Of a stretch of DNA of 64,000 nt, positions 9,546 to 16,639 are shown piece after piece. The DNA lies in contig JBEKAB010000002.1 in assembly GCA_050018415.1 (NCBI GenBank), forward strand, positions 1 through 64,000, given 5' to 3'. Numbering within the stretch: position 1 is the stretch's first letter; each line of letters opens with the position of its first letter. This stretch comes from UBA1161 sp002311745. Lineage in GTDB: Bacteria; Planctomycetota; Phycisphaerae; Tepidisphaerales; Tepidisphaeraceae. Under the pieces are notes generated by a model. It worked only from the letters and a program-made list of their open reading frames with translations. It had not been told where the DNA came from and searched no databases. The position numbers were made by a program, and so were the translations under genes.

Positions 9546-9694
9546 TTATCGGCCGCACAGCGAGGCGGCCAGGCAGGTTATTGCCGCTTGCGCGTCGGCG
9601 AAGCCGTCGGTGGTTCCCTGGCCGCCCGCATCACCTCCGGGCCGATGCCGTCGCCGGGAATCAACACGATCGTGTGCTTGGCCATGGGATTCAT
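9546..9694 (-). pseudogene. Relic of an isocitrate/3-isopropylmalate dehydrogenase gene with internal deletion
   Basis: On the minus strand, ATG 9694 (or 9685) begins MNPMAKHTIVLIPGDGIGPEV, the characteristic N-terminus of NAD(P)-dependent isocitrate and isopropylmalate dehydrogenases. After MRAA the frame loses similarity and stops at 9578, only 38 codons in. In a second frame the next bases read GGQGTTDGFADAQAAI and stop at 9546; this resembles the C-terminal tail of the same family (GG-x-x-T-T-x-x-F-x-D-A). The simplest reading is a gene that lost nearly all of its roughly 1 kb interior and a frame. It sits 10 bases after the DUF1634 stop, where a cotranscribed gene would start. Confidence 0.7.
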
Positions 9695-9703
9695 GTCCCC
9701 GGA

Positions 9704-10093
9704 TCACCCCAGCCAAAGCAATCCCGCCAGGGTCAGCAGCAGGACCGTCAGGGTGATGATCGTGTAAAGCCAATCGCGCTCCTCGAGGGCGAACAAAACC
9801 GCCGAGGCGGCGACGCGCAGGATCGGCGTGAGCAGCAGCAGATAAATCCCCGCCTCGATGATGCTCTTGCCGTGGCCGCGGAGGATTCCCTGCCAGATGA
9901 CGGCGGGACGATAATCAAAGCCGTCGCTTTTCATGCGGTCCAGCGATGTTCGGCCATGGACGAAGCTGAAGATGATTCCCATCAGCATCACGGCCGCCGA
10001 ACAGATGACTCCGCCGCGCAGAATCCAGGCGGAAGCATCCTCGATGGGAAGCGGATGGCGTTGCGGGGGAGTTTGCGAATCGACGACGGACAT
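9704..10093 (-). CDS. DUF1634 membrane protein
   Basis: A 129-residue protein with three hydrophobic helices (around residues 25-45, 80-97 and 107-127). DUF1634 proteins are commonly encoded next to TauE/SafE transporters, exactly as here, 13 bases downstream of the tauE-like gene, and probably form an accessory subunit. No catalytic motif is visible. The message appears to continue into the dehydrogenase relic. Confidence 0.8.
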   Translation of the reverse strand: MSVVDSQTPPQRHPLPIEDASAWILRGGVICSAAVMLMGIIFSFVHGRTSLDRMKSDGFDYRPAVIWQGILRGHGKSIIEAGIYLLLLTPILRVAASAVLFALEERDWLYTIITLTVLLLTLAGLLWLG

Positions 10094-10106
10094 GGTTTTT
10101 ACCTGG

Positions 10107-10967
10107 TTATTGACCCACGCCCAGACCCCGCAGGAGCATTTGCACGCCGATCACGGCCAGGGCCAGGGCGAAGATTTTGCGGATCAGCTTGTTGGACATT
10201 CGTTCCATGAGCAGGGTGCCGAGCCAGGCCCCGAGGACGACCGCGACGGCGACGGGGACCACCAGATAGGGCAGCACCCATCCGCGGCGCAGATAAACGC
10301 CGGCGCCCGCGGCGGCGGTGACGCCGATCATGAAGTTGCTCGTGGCCGTGGAAACCTTGGTGGGAAGTTTCATGGCGATTTCCTGCGCCAGCACCTTCAC
10401 GACGCCGGCGCCGATCCCCAAAAGGCCGGAGATGAGCCCCGCCGCCAGCATGATGAACATGGCCACGGGAACGCCGGCGACGTTGTAAGCGACGCGTTGG
10501 TTCAGACGCTTGTCGAAGTAGGCGGAATTGAGCTTCAGGAGCGACGCCAGACGGTCGTTTTGCACCTTTTGCGGCAATTCCTCGCCGAATTTGGCAAACA
10601 CCGGGAACAGCGAAAAAAGAAGCACCAATGCGAACAGCACATCCAGGAGGCGCGGACGAATGTGGCCGGCCAACAGCCCGGCGCCCACCAGGGCTCCGGC
10701 GGCGGTGAAAAGCTCCAGGAACATGGCGATGCGGATGTTGGTGATGCGGTCCCTGACGTAGACCGCTCCCGCCCCGCTGGAGGTGGCGATGACGGAGACG
10801 ATGCTGGCGGCGATGGCCTTGTCGATGGGGATGTGCAGGAAGATGGTCAAGACGGGAACGATGACGATCCCGCCGCCCAGACCGCTGATGGAACCGACGA
10901 TTCCCCCGGCAAACGAGGCGGCCGCGACTTCGCTCAGCCACACCAGAGATTGCGCCGTTGGGCCCAT
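10107..10967 (-). CDS. TauE/SafE family sulfite/anion exporter
   Basis: A 286-residue inner-membrane permease with about eight helices. The N-terminal repeat GGIVGSISGLGGGIVIVPVL and the second-half copy GLISGLLGIGAGVVKV show the duplicated glycine-rich signature of TauE/SafE transporters, which export sulfite, sulfoacetate or related anions. I start it at ATG 10967 (MGPTAQSL); the much longer open frame upstream is only the antisense of the phosphatase gene. It leads the TauE-DUF1634 unit and is divergent from the phosphatase at 11043. Confidence 0.88.
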   Translation of the reverse strand: MGPTAQSLVWLSEVAAASFAGGIVGSISGLGGGIVIVPVLTIFLHIPIDKAIAASIVSVIATSSGAGAVYVRDRITNIRIAMFLELFTAAGALVGAGLLAGHIRPRLLDVLFALVLLFSLFPVFAKFGEELPQKVQNDRLASLLKLNSAYFDKRLNQRVAYNVAGVPVAMFIMLAAGLISGLLGIGAGVVKVLAQEIAMKLPTKVSTATSNFMIGVTAAAGAGVYLRRGWVLPYLVVPVAVAVVLGAWLGTLLMERMSNKLIRKIFALALAVIGVQMLLRGLGVGQ

Positions 10968-11042
10968 GGCGTCCGCGACAATAGGGACTGGCAAAACCGG
11001 ATGCAAGGCGGGCGCGGGGAGTCCGTGCCTATACTTTTGATC

Positions 11043-12020
11043 ATGCAGCCTTGCGATCACGAGCACATGCAGTGCATGGAGGTGTGGGGCGGAAGTCAAT
11101 TGACCGCCCGCGCGGTGGAAATGGGCGGGCTGGACGCGTGGGTGTACAGCAAGCCGTACGGCCAGGCGGACGGCGGGGGCGATGTGTATTACGCTTCGAG
11201 CTGTGCCACCGGACGGATCAATCGGCTGCTGCTGGCGGACGTGGCCGGGCACGGCCAAGCCGTGGCCGACACCGCCGTCAGCCTGCGCAAGCTCATGCGG
11301 CGCTACGTCAATTACCTGGATCAGCAGCAGTTCGTGCGATCGATGAACCGGCAGTTCGCGGCGATGTCGAAAGACGGGCGTTTTGCCACGGCCCTGGTGA
11401 CGACGTTTTTTGCACCGACGCGGCGGTTGTCGATTTGCAACGCCGGGCATCCGCGGCCGCTGCTGTACAGCGCCGCGAGCAAGCGGTGGTCGATCCTCGA
11501 GCAAGATCGACGCCAGAGCGAGCTGCCGTGGAACATTCCCCTGGGCATTTTGGAGCTGGCGGACTATGAGCAGTTCGACGTGGAGCTGGGAGTGGGGGAC
11601 CTGGTGGTGTGTTACACCGATGCCTTGAGCGAGTCGCGCCGCGCCGACGGCGAGCTCTTGGGCGAAAGGGGTTTGTTGACGATCGCGCAGTCGCTGGACG
11701 CCGATGACCCGGAAACGCTGATCGAGCGGCTCCTGGCCGCGGTGGGACGGCTCAATCCGCGGAATCTTTCCGAGGATGATGTAACGGTATTGCTGCTGCG
11801 TCCCAACGGGCGGCGGCCGCGCTATTCATTTTCCGAGCGCCTGGGGGCGCAGATTCGATTCGCGGGGGCGCTGATCCGGTCGATCGATCCGCGCGCGGAG
11901 CGTCCACCGCTGCCGGACCTGAATTTGGCCAACATTGGAGGCGCGATCGTTCCGCGCCTGGGGAAGCGCTGGCGAGCAAGTCCCCGCCAAACCGGGCAAT
12001 CAGCCGAAACCTCCGTCTAA
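11043..12020 (+). CDS. PP2C/SpoIIE-type serine/threonine phosphatase
   Basis: A 325-residue cytoplasmic protein with a PPM phosphatase core. The metal-binding aspartates are visible in the motif GGDVYYAS near residue 45 and in LLADVAGHG near residue 70; CNAGHPRPLL and VVCYTDALSES are the later SpoIIE/RsbU signatures, and SEDDVTVLLLR closes the domain. Such enzymes usually dephosphorylate anti-sigma-factor antagonists. No sensor domain precedes the catalytic part and no partner-switching genes are adjacent. The C-terminal 60 residues are basic and unassigned. ATG 11043 is used; an in-frame GTG at 11023 is possible. Confidence 0.88.
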   Translation: MQPCDHEHMQCMEVWGGSQLTARAVEMGGLDAWVYSKPYGQADGGGDVYYASSCATGRINRLLLADVAGHGQAVADTAVSLRKLMRRYVNYLDQQQFVRSMNRQFAAMSKDGRFATALVTTFFAPTRRLSICNAGHPRPLLYSAASKRWSILEQDRRQSELPWNIPLGILELADYEQFDVELGVGDLVVCYTDALSESRRADGELLGERGLLTIAQSLDADDPETLIERLLAAVGRLNPRNLSEDDVTVLLLRPNGRRPRYSFSERLGAQIRFAGALIRSIDPRAERPPLPDLNLANIGGAIVPRLGKRWRASPRQTGQSAETSV

Positions 12021-12071
12021 GTTCGGCAATCGATTGCCACGAAAAGTCCGTTGCGATCCCGCGTTTGGGAG

Positions 12072-12290
12072 TCAGGCCGCTTGTTCGGCGTGCTCCTCGG
12101 CGAAGGACACCAACTCATCGAGGGTCTGTTCCAGACGGCGTTCGGCGTTGCGGATGTCGGGCGTGGCAACACCGGTACGCCGGTGCGCCAGAAGCCGACT
12201 CAACCCATCCGGACGCGCCATGGCATCCACCAGCTTGGCATCGATAAGATTTTCGATCGCTTTTCGCAGCATTTCAGCCTGCATAACCAT
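12072..12290 (-). CDS. Small unknown protein under a c-di-AMP riboswitch
   Basis: A 72-residue, largely helical and charged protein (starts MVMQAEMLRKAIENLIDAK, ends with an acidic helix). There is no signal peptide or membrane segment. I accept it as real because ATG 12290 is preceded by a strong AAGGAG ribosome-binding site and because the only thing downstream of the riboswitch on this strand is this gene. I do not recognise its family. A helical adaptor or regulatory role in potassium, osmotic or cell-wall physiology would fit the usual cyclic di-AMP regulon, but that is inference from the leader only. Confidence 0.75.
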   Translation of the reverse strand: MVMQAEMLRKAIENLIDAKLVDAMARPDGLSRLLAHRRTGVATPDIRNAERRLEQTLDELVSFAEEHAEQAA

Positions 12291-12326
12291 TTTGGTTTCT
12301 CCTTGCGCCGTGGCGACGCGTGCAAG

Positions 12327-12365
12327 GCCTGCCCAAGCGGCGGCATATCGCGACCACGGGCAGGC
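12327..12365 (-). promoter_or_regulatory. Second leader hairpin before the 72-residue gene
   Basis: A perfect 8-base stem (GCCTGCCC paired with GGGCAGGC) closes a loop of about 23 bases between the terminator-like hairpin and the ribosome-binding site. It could be part of the expression platform. Confidence 0.5.
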
Positions 12366-12373
12366 AAAACCTC

Positions 12374-12416
12374 ATGAAGGATCGAAACGCCCCAGGGGCG
12401 CATTGATCCCTTTCAC
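12374..12416 (-). terminator. Terminator-like hairpin, probable riboswitch expression platform
   Basis: Directly after the aptamer the transcript can fold a long stem: GTGAA/TTCAT, then GGATC/GATCC-type pairing and CGCCCC/GGGGCG around a tiny loop, followed by GAGGTTTTGCC. The uridine run is short, so termination may be partial. Its outer strand abuts the aptamer's 3' end, which would let ligand binding and hairpin formation influence each other. Confidence 0.6.
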
Positions 12417-12630
12417 GTGCCTACGGAGTTAGCTGACGGGCTGGGAGTTGAAAGTCTCCCTGGGAGGGCGGGGCACGGCTTCGCTTGATCACCGTGCTCG
12501 CCAACGCATCCCGATTCGCCCCTGCCGAAGCGGCTGTCCAACAACCCGCTCGCTTCGACGACGGCTGGCCGCGAGGCCCGCCGTTGGTTTCTCCGCGCCG
12601 CCTGAGTGTCAGGCGGCTTAGGCGGTCAAG
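12416..12630 (-). ncRNA. Cyclic di-AMP riboswitch (ydaO/yuaA class)
   Basis: Read on the minus strand, this leader carries the conserved blocks of the ydaO/yuaA aptamer in order: CGCCTAAG at its 5' side, GCGGAGAAACCAACGGC, AGGGGCGAATCGGG, then AGGGAGACTTTCAACTCCC, and finally the most diagnostic block CCCGTCAGCTAACTCCGTAGGC at the 3' side (12437-12416; the core is GTCAGCTAACTCCG). Variable stems lie between them (GCCGCC/GGCGGC; GCACGG/CCGTGC). The outer P1 stem looks weak. In known cases, ligand binding turns expression off, usually of potassium transporters or wall-remodelling genes. Here the only downstream gene is the 72-residue protein. Confidence 0.88.
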
Positions 12631-12834
12631 CTATACCGAATTCTATGAGTGATGCTTAAGGTGTCAACAAAAACCCGCGGCTTACAGGCCAAAAAATGAA
12701 AATTTTTTTACTGGCGCGAGGCGAGCAAGAAAATAAAAACCCCGCCGCGGGCGGCCACGCCGGAATGCCAATTGCCCCCTAGGCATGATTAGGGGAAAAT
12801 ACCTGGCGTCAAACATGTCCCACGGAGGTGCTAC
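12631..12834. other. Intergenic region between riboswitch leader and AsmA-like gene
   Basis: About 200 bases without a supported gene. It must hold the minus-strand promoter of the riboswitch transcript and the plus-strand promoter of the gene at 12835. It is locally AT-rich around 12640-12740, but I cannot single out convincing -35/-10 pairs. Confidence 0.5.
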
Positions 12835-13701
12835 ATGAAATGGATGAAGCGCATGGTGCTGGCGGTCGTGCTGGTCGTGGTGATCGCGATCGCGGTGGCG
12901 TATTTCTCGCTCAACTCCGTCATCCGTGCGACGGTGCAGCGTCAGGGCTCGGCGTCGCTGGGGGTGCCGACGACGCTCGACTCGGCGGCGATGTCGCTCT
13001 TGGGCGGAAAACTTAGTCTCAACGGCCTGAACGTGGGCTCTCCGCCCAACTTCAGCGCGCCGCAGATGTTCACCGTCGGCACAGCCAGCGTGCAGGTTCA
13101 CTACGGCCAGTTGCTGGGCCATCCAATCCGCATCAACAAAATTGTCATCGACGCTCCCAAGCTGGTGGTGGAGCAGTCGAATCTCAAGCTGAACATCCAG
13201 GCGCTGATGGACCAGAAAACCAAGGCCGCCGAGTCGCCCGCCGCCGGCGGCGCGGAAAAGCCCGCCGAGCCGATGAAGCTGATCATCGACGAACTGGACG
13301 TGAACAACGCCCAGGTGAGCTTCATGCCCGGATTGCCGGGATTGACCACGGCGACGACGGTGCCCGTGCCGTCGCTGGTGCTCAAGAACATCGGCAACGC
13401 GGACAACGCGCAAAACGGCGCGGCCGTCGGCGACGTGGTCCTGCAAACGGTCACGGCCCTGGCGGGGCAAGCGGGGCAGTCGGGCAACCTGCCGGCACAA
13501 CTCAAAGGGGCGTTGTCCAGCGGCTTGCAAGGGGTCGCCCAGCAGTTGGGCCAGTCGTTCGCCAGCCAGTTTCAGTCCGTCACCGGTTCCCTGGGGCAAA
13601 ACCTCGGCCAAGGTCTGGGCAACCTGGGCAACAACGCCGGCAAACCGCTTGGGCAGCAACTGAATGATCTGACCAACCCCGGCAATAGCAAAAATAAATG
13701 A
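12835..13701 (+). CDS. Membrane-anchored AsmA/DUF748-like protein
   Basis: A 288-residue protein with one N-terminal membrane anchor (about residues 5-25) and a periplasmic body. The body begins with the pattern of AsmA-like proteins: a buried helix, then LGVPTTLDSAAMSLLGGKLSLNGLNVGSP and repeating beta-strand pairs including IRINKIVIDAPKLVVEQ. The C-terminal ~90 residues are rich in Gly, Gln, Leu and Asn and probably disordered. AsmA-type proteins act in envelope lipid homeostasis, but this one is short and the role is uncertain. ATG 12835 follows a GGAGG site. Confidence 0.65.
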   Translation: MKWMKRMVLAVVLVVVIAIAVAYFSLNSVIRATVQRQGSASLGVPTTLDSAAMSLLGGKLSLNGLNVGSPPNFSAPQMFTVGTASVQVHYGQLLGHPIRINKIVIDAPKLVVEQSNLKLNIQALMDQKTKAAESPAAGGAEKPAEPMKLIIDELDVNNAQVSFMPGLPGLTTATTVPVPSLVLKNIGNADNAQNGAAVGDVVLQTVTALAGQAGQSGNLPAQLKGALSSGLQGVAQQLGQSFASQFQSVTGSLGQNLGQGLGNLGNNAGKPLGQQLNDLTNPGNSKNK

Positions 13702-13805
13702 GCCTTCACGGGCGCGTCGTCCGCCCGGCGCGCGGCCATCGCACGCTTGCCTGTTGCGCCGGTGAAATCTAGGATGGCCGCGGATCGCTGGACAGGAGTG
13801 CGGTC

Positions 13806-14993
13806 ATGACGCGACGGTGGTGGCTGTGCGGGGCGATGATTCTTGCGATGTCTTCGGCACTGCTGGCGCGTCAAGGGGTGGTCAAGACCAAGGACGGACA
13901 AACGCTTGAAGGGGACGTCAACGAAACGGCGGCAGCCGATACGGTTTCGGTGACGATTCACGGGGCCCAAGTGCTGCTGCCGCGGTCGGACATTGCCTCC
14001 ATCGATTACGGCGGGGATTGGCAGGAGTTTAACAAACGCTTCGACGCCCTGGCGCCGACGGACGTGCGCGGGCGGCTGGACCTGGCACAGTGGGCGCTGC
14101 AGCGCAATATGTACGAAGCGGCGCGTCGGGCGACGGAGGATGCCCGGCGGATCGAACCGGACAACGCCGAGGCGGCGCTGCTGCTCAAGACCATTCAAAG
14201 CCAGCAGGTCATGCAAAGCCGTCAAGCCGCGACGACCCGGCGGACCATCCCCGTCATCCCCCCTTCGGCCCCGCCACCCGCTGCGTCGCCGCCGCGATAT
14301 TTGAGCAACGAGGATGTCAATCTCATTCGTCAGACCGAGCTTCGGACCGACGACATCGTGCCCATCAAGTTCGTGGGCGACGTGCGGCAGCGGTACCTGA
14401 CGGCCGTGGACCAAGATCGGGGCGCCTTCCTGGCCGCCGCGCCGGTTGACCAGGCGATTCAAATCATCCAGACCGGCGATGCGCGCTTGACGCGGGATGT
14501 GCGCATCGGGGGCGATCCCCGCCCGCTGGGGCAATTCCAGGCCCGCATTCAAAAGCGGGTTGTCGTGGGCTGCGCGGCCGGCGGGTGCCACGGCGGCAAC
14601 AGCGGCGCGGGTGGGTTGTTCCTTTATTCCGACACGCCCGACACGGCCGCGTGGTACACGAACTTTTACATCCTTCAGATGTATAAGACGCAGATCAACG
14701 CGCCGCCCAGCGTCTGGGGCCAAGGCCCGGCCGAGAGGTCGATGCTGGATCGCATACATCCCACGCAGTCGCTGCTGGTGCAGTTCGGTCTGCCGGCGTC
14801 ATTGGCGGCCACGCCGCATCCCCGGGTCGCCGGATGGCAGCCGATCTTCAGCAGCCAAAACGACCCGGCGTATCTGGATATGGTTCAATGGATCGGCTCG
14901 CTCAAGCCGGTTGAGCCGGATTACCAGATCCAGTTTGAGCTTCCCAAGCCCAGCGCGTCTACGAGGCGGGCGTCCGGCGCGGCGCCGCACTGA
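13806..14993 (+). CDS. Secreted protein with TPR-like segment and CX4CH motif
   Basis: A 395-residue protein with a signal peptide (MTRRWWLCGAMILAMSSALLA). A short beta domain follows (VKTKDGQTLEGDV...LLPRSDIASIDYG), then a TPR-like helical pair (LDLAQWALQRNMYEAARRATEDARRIEPDNAEA), a proline-rich linker and a C-terminal domain of about 200 residues. That domain contains GCAAGGCHGG, a CX4CH arrangement reminiscent of, but not identical to, the CXXCH heme attachment site found in planctomycete secreted proteins. It could bind heme or a metal ion. No catalytic function is recognised. Confidence 0.7.
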   Translation: MTRRWWLCGAMILAMSSALLARQGVVKTKDGQTLEGDVNETAAADTVSVTIHGAQVLLPRSDIASIDYGGDWQEFNKRFDALAPTDVRGRLDLAQWALQRNMYEAARRATEDARRIEPDNAEAALLLKTIQSQQVMQSRQAATTRRTIPVIPPSAPPPAASPPRYLSNEDVNLIRQTELRTDDIVPIKFVGDVRQRYLTAVDQDRGAFLAAAPVDQAIQIIQTGDARLTRDVRIGGDPRPLGQFQARIQKRVVVGCAAGGCHGGNSGAGGLFLYSDTPDTAAWYTNFYILQMYKTQINAPPSVWGQGPAERSMLDRIHPTQSLLVQFGLPASLAATPHPRVAGWQPIFSSQNDPAYLDMVQWIGSLKPVEPDYQIQFELPKPSASTRRASGAAPH

Positions 14994-15006
14994 AATCGGT
15001 CCTAAC

Positions 15007-15462
15007 GTGTCACCGCTGCACTACCTGATCCTGGTGATGTTCATGACCGCCGGGGCGGCCGTTGCCCAGGCGATTTCGACCCTTGGCCATCGCCGCGGTC
15101 TTCGCCGGTTGGCCGGGCGGTGGCAGATGCATTTTGCCGCCGCCGACCGCCTGCGACTGGCCGACCGCATCGCCGAAAAACTCCCCGTTCTTGGCGCGGC
15201 CAACGTATGCGTGATGGACCTGCTGTTCTGCACGGTCGAGGACACGCACCAGTACCTGTTCACGGTGGAATACGGCGTGGGCGTGGTGCGTGGCAAACAT
15301 CGCCGCTATCGTGTCGCCGGCTTTGCCGAACCGGTCCGGCGCGGCGCCCCAGCGGCCGATTTCTCCCTGACCGTGGCGCCGCAGGAGTTGCCCCTGGCCG
15401 CGGCCTACCAATACGTTCGCGATGCCTTGAACCGTCCCGGGGCGCCGCCGCGGCCCGTATAA
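15007..15462 (+). CDS. Small membrane-anchored protein of unknown function
   Basis: A 151-residue protein beginning at GTG 15007 (SPLHYLILVMFMTAGAAVAQA), giving one N-terminal hydrophobic segment followed by a soluble domain rich in Arg and Leu. The start is uncertain because no good ribosome-binding site is visible; ATG 15037 is an alternative. The gene sits 13 bases after the CX4CH protein and 20 bases before tyrA, so it may be part of one transcript. I recognise no domain. Confidence 0.55.
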   Translation: MSPLHYLILVMFMTAGAAVAQAISTLGHRRGLRRLAGRWQMHFAAADRLRLADRIAEKLPVLGAANVCVMDLLFCTVEDTHQYLFTVEYGVGVVRGKHRRYRVAGFAEPVRRGAPAADFSLTVAPQELPLAAAYQYVRDALNRPGAPPRPV

Positions 15463-15481
15463 TGCGAGACCCAGTTGAGCT

Positions 15482-16351
15482 ATGCAGCCTCGGCAACTGA
15501 CCATCCTGGGTGTGGGATTGCTGGGCGGATCGATCGGCCTGGCGATGCGGTCGGCCGCGCCGCGGTGCCGCATCATCGGCTGGGGCCACCGTCTTCAGAG
15601 CCTGCAGCTCGCCCGCCAAATGGGCGCCATCGACCAGGCCGAAACCGACCTCGCGGCCGCCGTCGCACGCTCGGACATGGTCATCCTCTGCACGCCGATC
15701 GGCACGTTCGAAACCATCCTGCGGCAAATCGCTTCCGGCCTTTCTCGCGGATGTCTGGTGACGGACGTGGGCAGCACCAAGCGGTCGATCGTCCGCTGGG
15801 CCGATTCGATCCTGGATAAGAAAGTGAATTTCGTGGCCAGCCACCCGATAGCCGGCAGCGACAGGCGCGGCGTCGAGTTCGCGCGCGCGGATTTGTTCAA
15901 AAACCACCTGTGCATCGTCACGCCCACCTCCACCACCCGAGCGACCGCGCTCAAGGCCATCGGATCGTTCTGGAAAATGCTGGGGATGCGCGTGGCGCAG
16001 CTCAGCGCGGACGAGCACGATCGGCTTCTGGCGGATGTCAGCCATCTGCCGCATCTTCTGGCCGCGGCGCTGGTGGCGATGCAGGATGAGCCGGCCTTGC
16101 GGCTTTGCGGCCAGGGGTTCTTGGATGCCACGCGAATCGCCGGGGGCGATGGCGGCTTGTGGCGCGACATTCTCCTGGACAACGCTGACAACCTGCGCGG
16201 CGGCATGACCCGCTTCCAGGCCGAGGTTAGCCGGGTGATGAATATGCTGGAATCCGGCGAGCCCGATGCGCTACGCAACTGGCTCAGCGCCGCCGCCCAA
16301 CGCAGACAAATTCTGGTAGATCAAAAACTGCGCGAAATGAGGGCGGATTAG
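15482..16351 (+). CDS. tyrA: Prephenate dehydrogenase
   Basis: A 289-residue NAD(P)-dependent enzyme of tyrosine biosynthesis that oxidatively decarboxylates prephenate to 4-hydroxyphenylpyruvate. The dinucleotide-binding motif ILGVGLLGGSIG is at residues 8-19. Family motifs VTDVGSTK, ASHPIAGSDRRG (containing the catalytic histidine region) and FLDATRIAGGD follow. There is no fused chorismate mutase or ACT domain. A perfect TATAAT box lies at 15458-15463 inside the end of the preceding gene and may give it its own promoter. Confidence 0.93.
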   Translation: MQPRQLTILGVGLLGGSIGLAMRSAAPRCRIIGWGHRLQSLQLARQMGAIDQAETDLAAAVARSDMVILCTPIGTFETILRQIASGLSRGCLVTDVGSTKRSIVRWADSILDKKVNFVASHPIAGSDRRGVEFARADLFKNHLCIVTPTSTTRATALKAIGSFWKMLGMRVAQLSADEHDRLLADVSHLPHLLAAALVAMQDEPALRLCGQGFLDATRIAGGDGGLWRDILLDNADNLRGGMTRFQAEVSRVMNMLESGEPDALRNWLSAAAQRRQILVDQKLREMRAD

Positions 16352-16639
16352 TCAACCGGTTTTTTGAAAGATCTTGCGATATATCGTCCTCGCGGGTCCG
16401 CCAGAAGGGGGTCTTTCTCATTTTGAGACACATGAGCGAATGTTGGATATTGTCGCTATTTTGTAAGCCATTGTCGCAAATACCGATATCATTTTATCGA
16501 TATTTTTGCTTGGCCATCCTACCAACCTGACTGATTTCAGTTGACTTGATCCGATTGGAGGGTATTTCTGATTGTTGTAGGCCATTCTTCGGACAAACAG
16601 TGCCCTAATTGGGCAGGTGTGGGAGCGGAGGAAATAAGG
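16352..16639. promoter_or_regulatory. AT-rich intergenic region upstream of the PEP-CTERM protease
   Basis: No gene is supported in these 288 bases. They are noticeably AT-rich compared with the surroundings. They hold two copies of TTGTCGC about 20 bases apart (near 16450-16485), an imperfect CGATAT/ATCGATAT repeat near 16490 and a perfect palindrome TGCCCTAATTGGGCA at 16601-16615, 24 bases before the start codon, which could be an operator. A GGAGG ribosome-binding site precedes ATG 16640. Confidence 0.5.

Noticed and set aside
9523..9756. Plus-strand ORF (77 codons) between pilZ and DUF1634
   Set aside because: It lies opposite the dehydrogenase relic, whose N-terminal motif is far more convincing.
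10968..11504. 178-residue N-terminal extension of the TauE-like protein
   Set aside because: It is antisense to the phosphatase gene; homologues start at MGPTAQSL-like sequences just before the first helix.
11935..12432. Plus-strand ORFs across the riboswitch and the 72-residue gene
   Set aside because: They lack ribosome-binding sites and cover a region whose minus strand holds conserved aptamer blocks and a gene with a strong Shine-Dalgarno.
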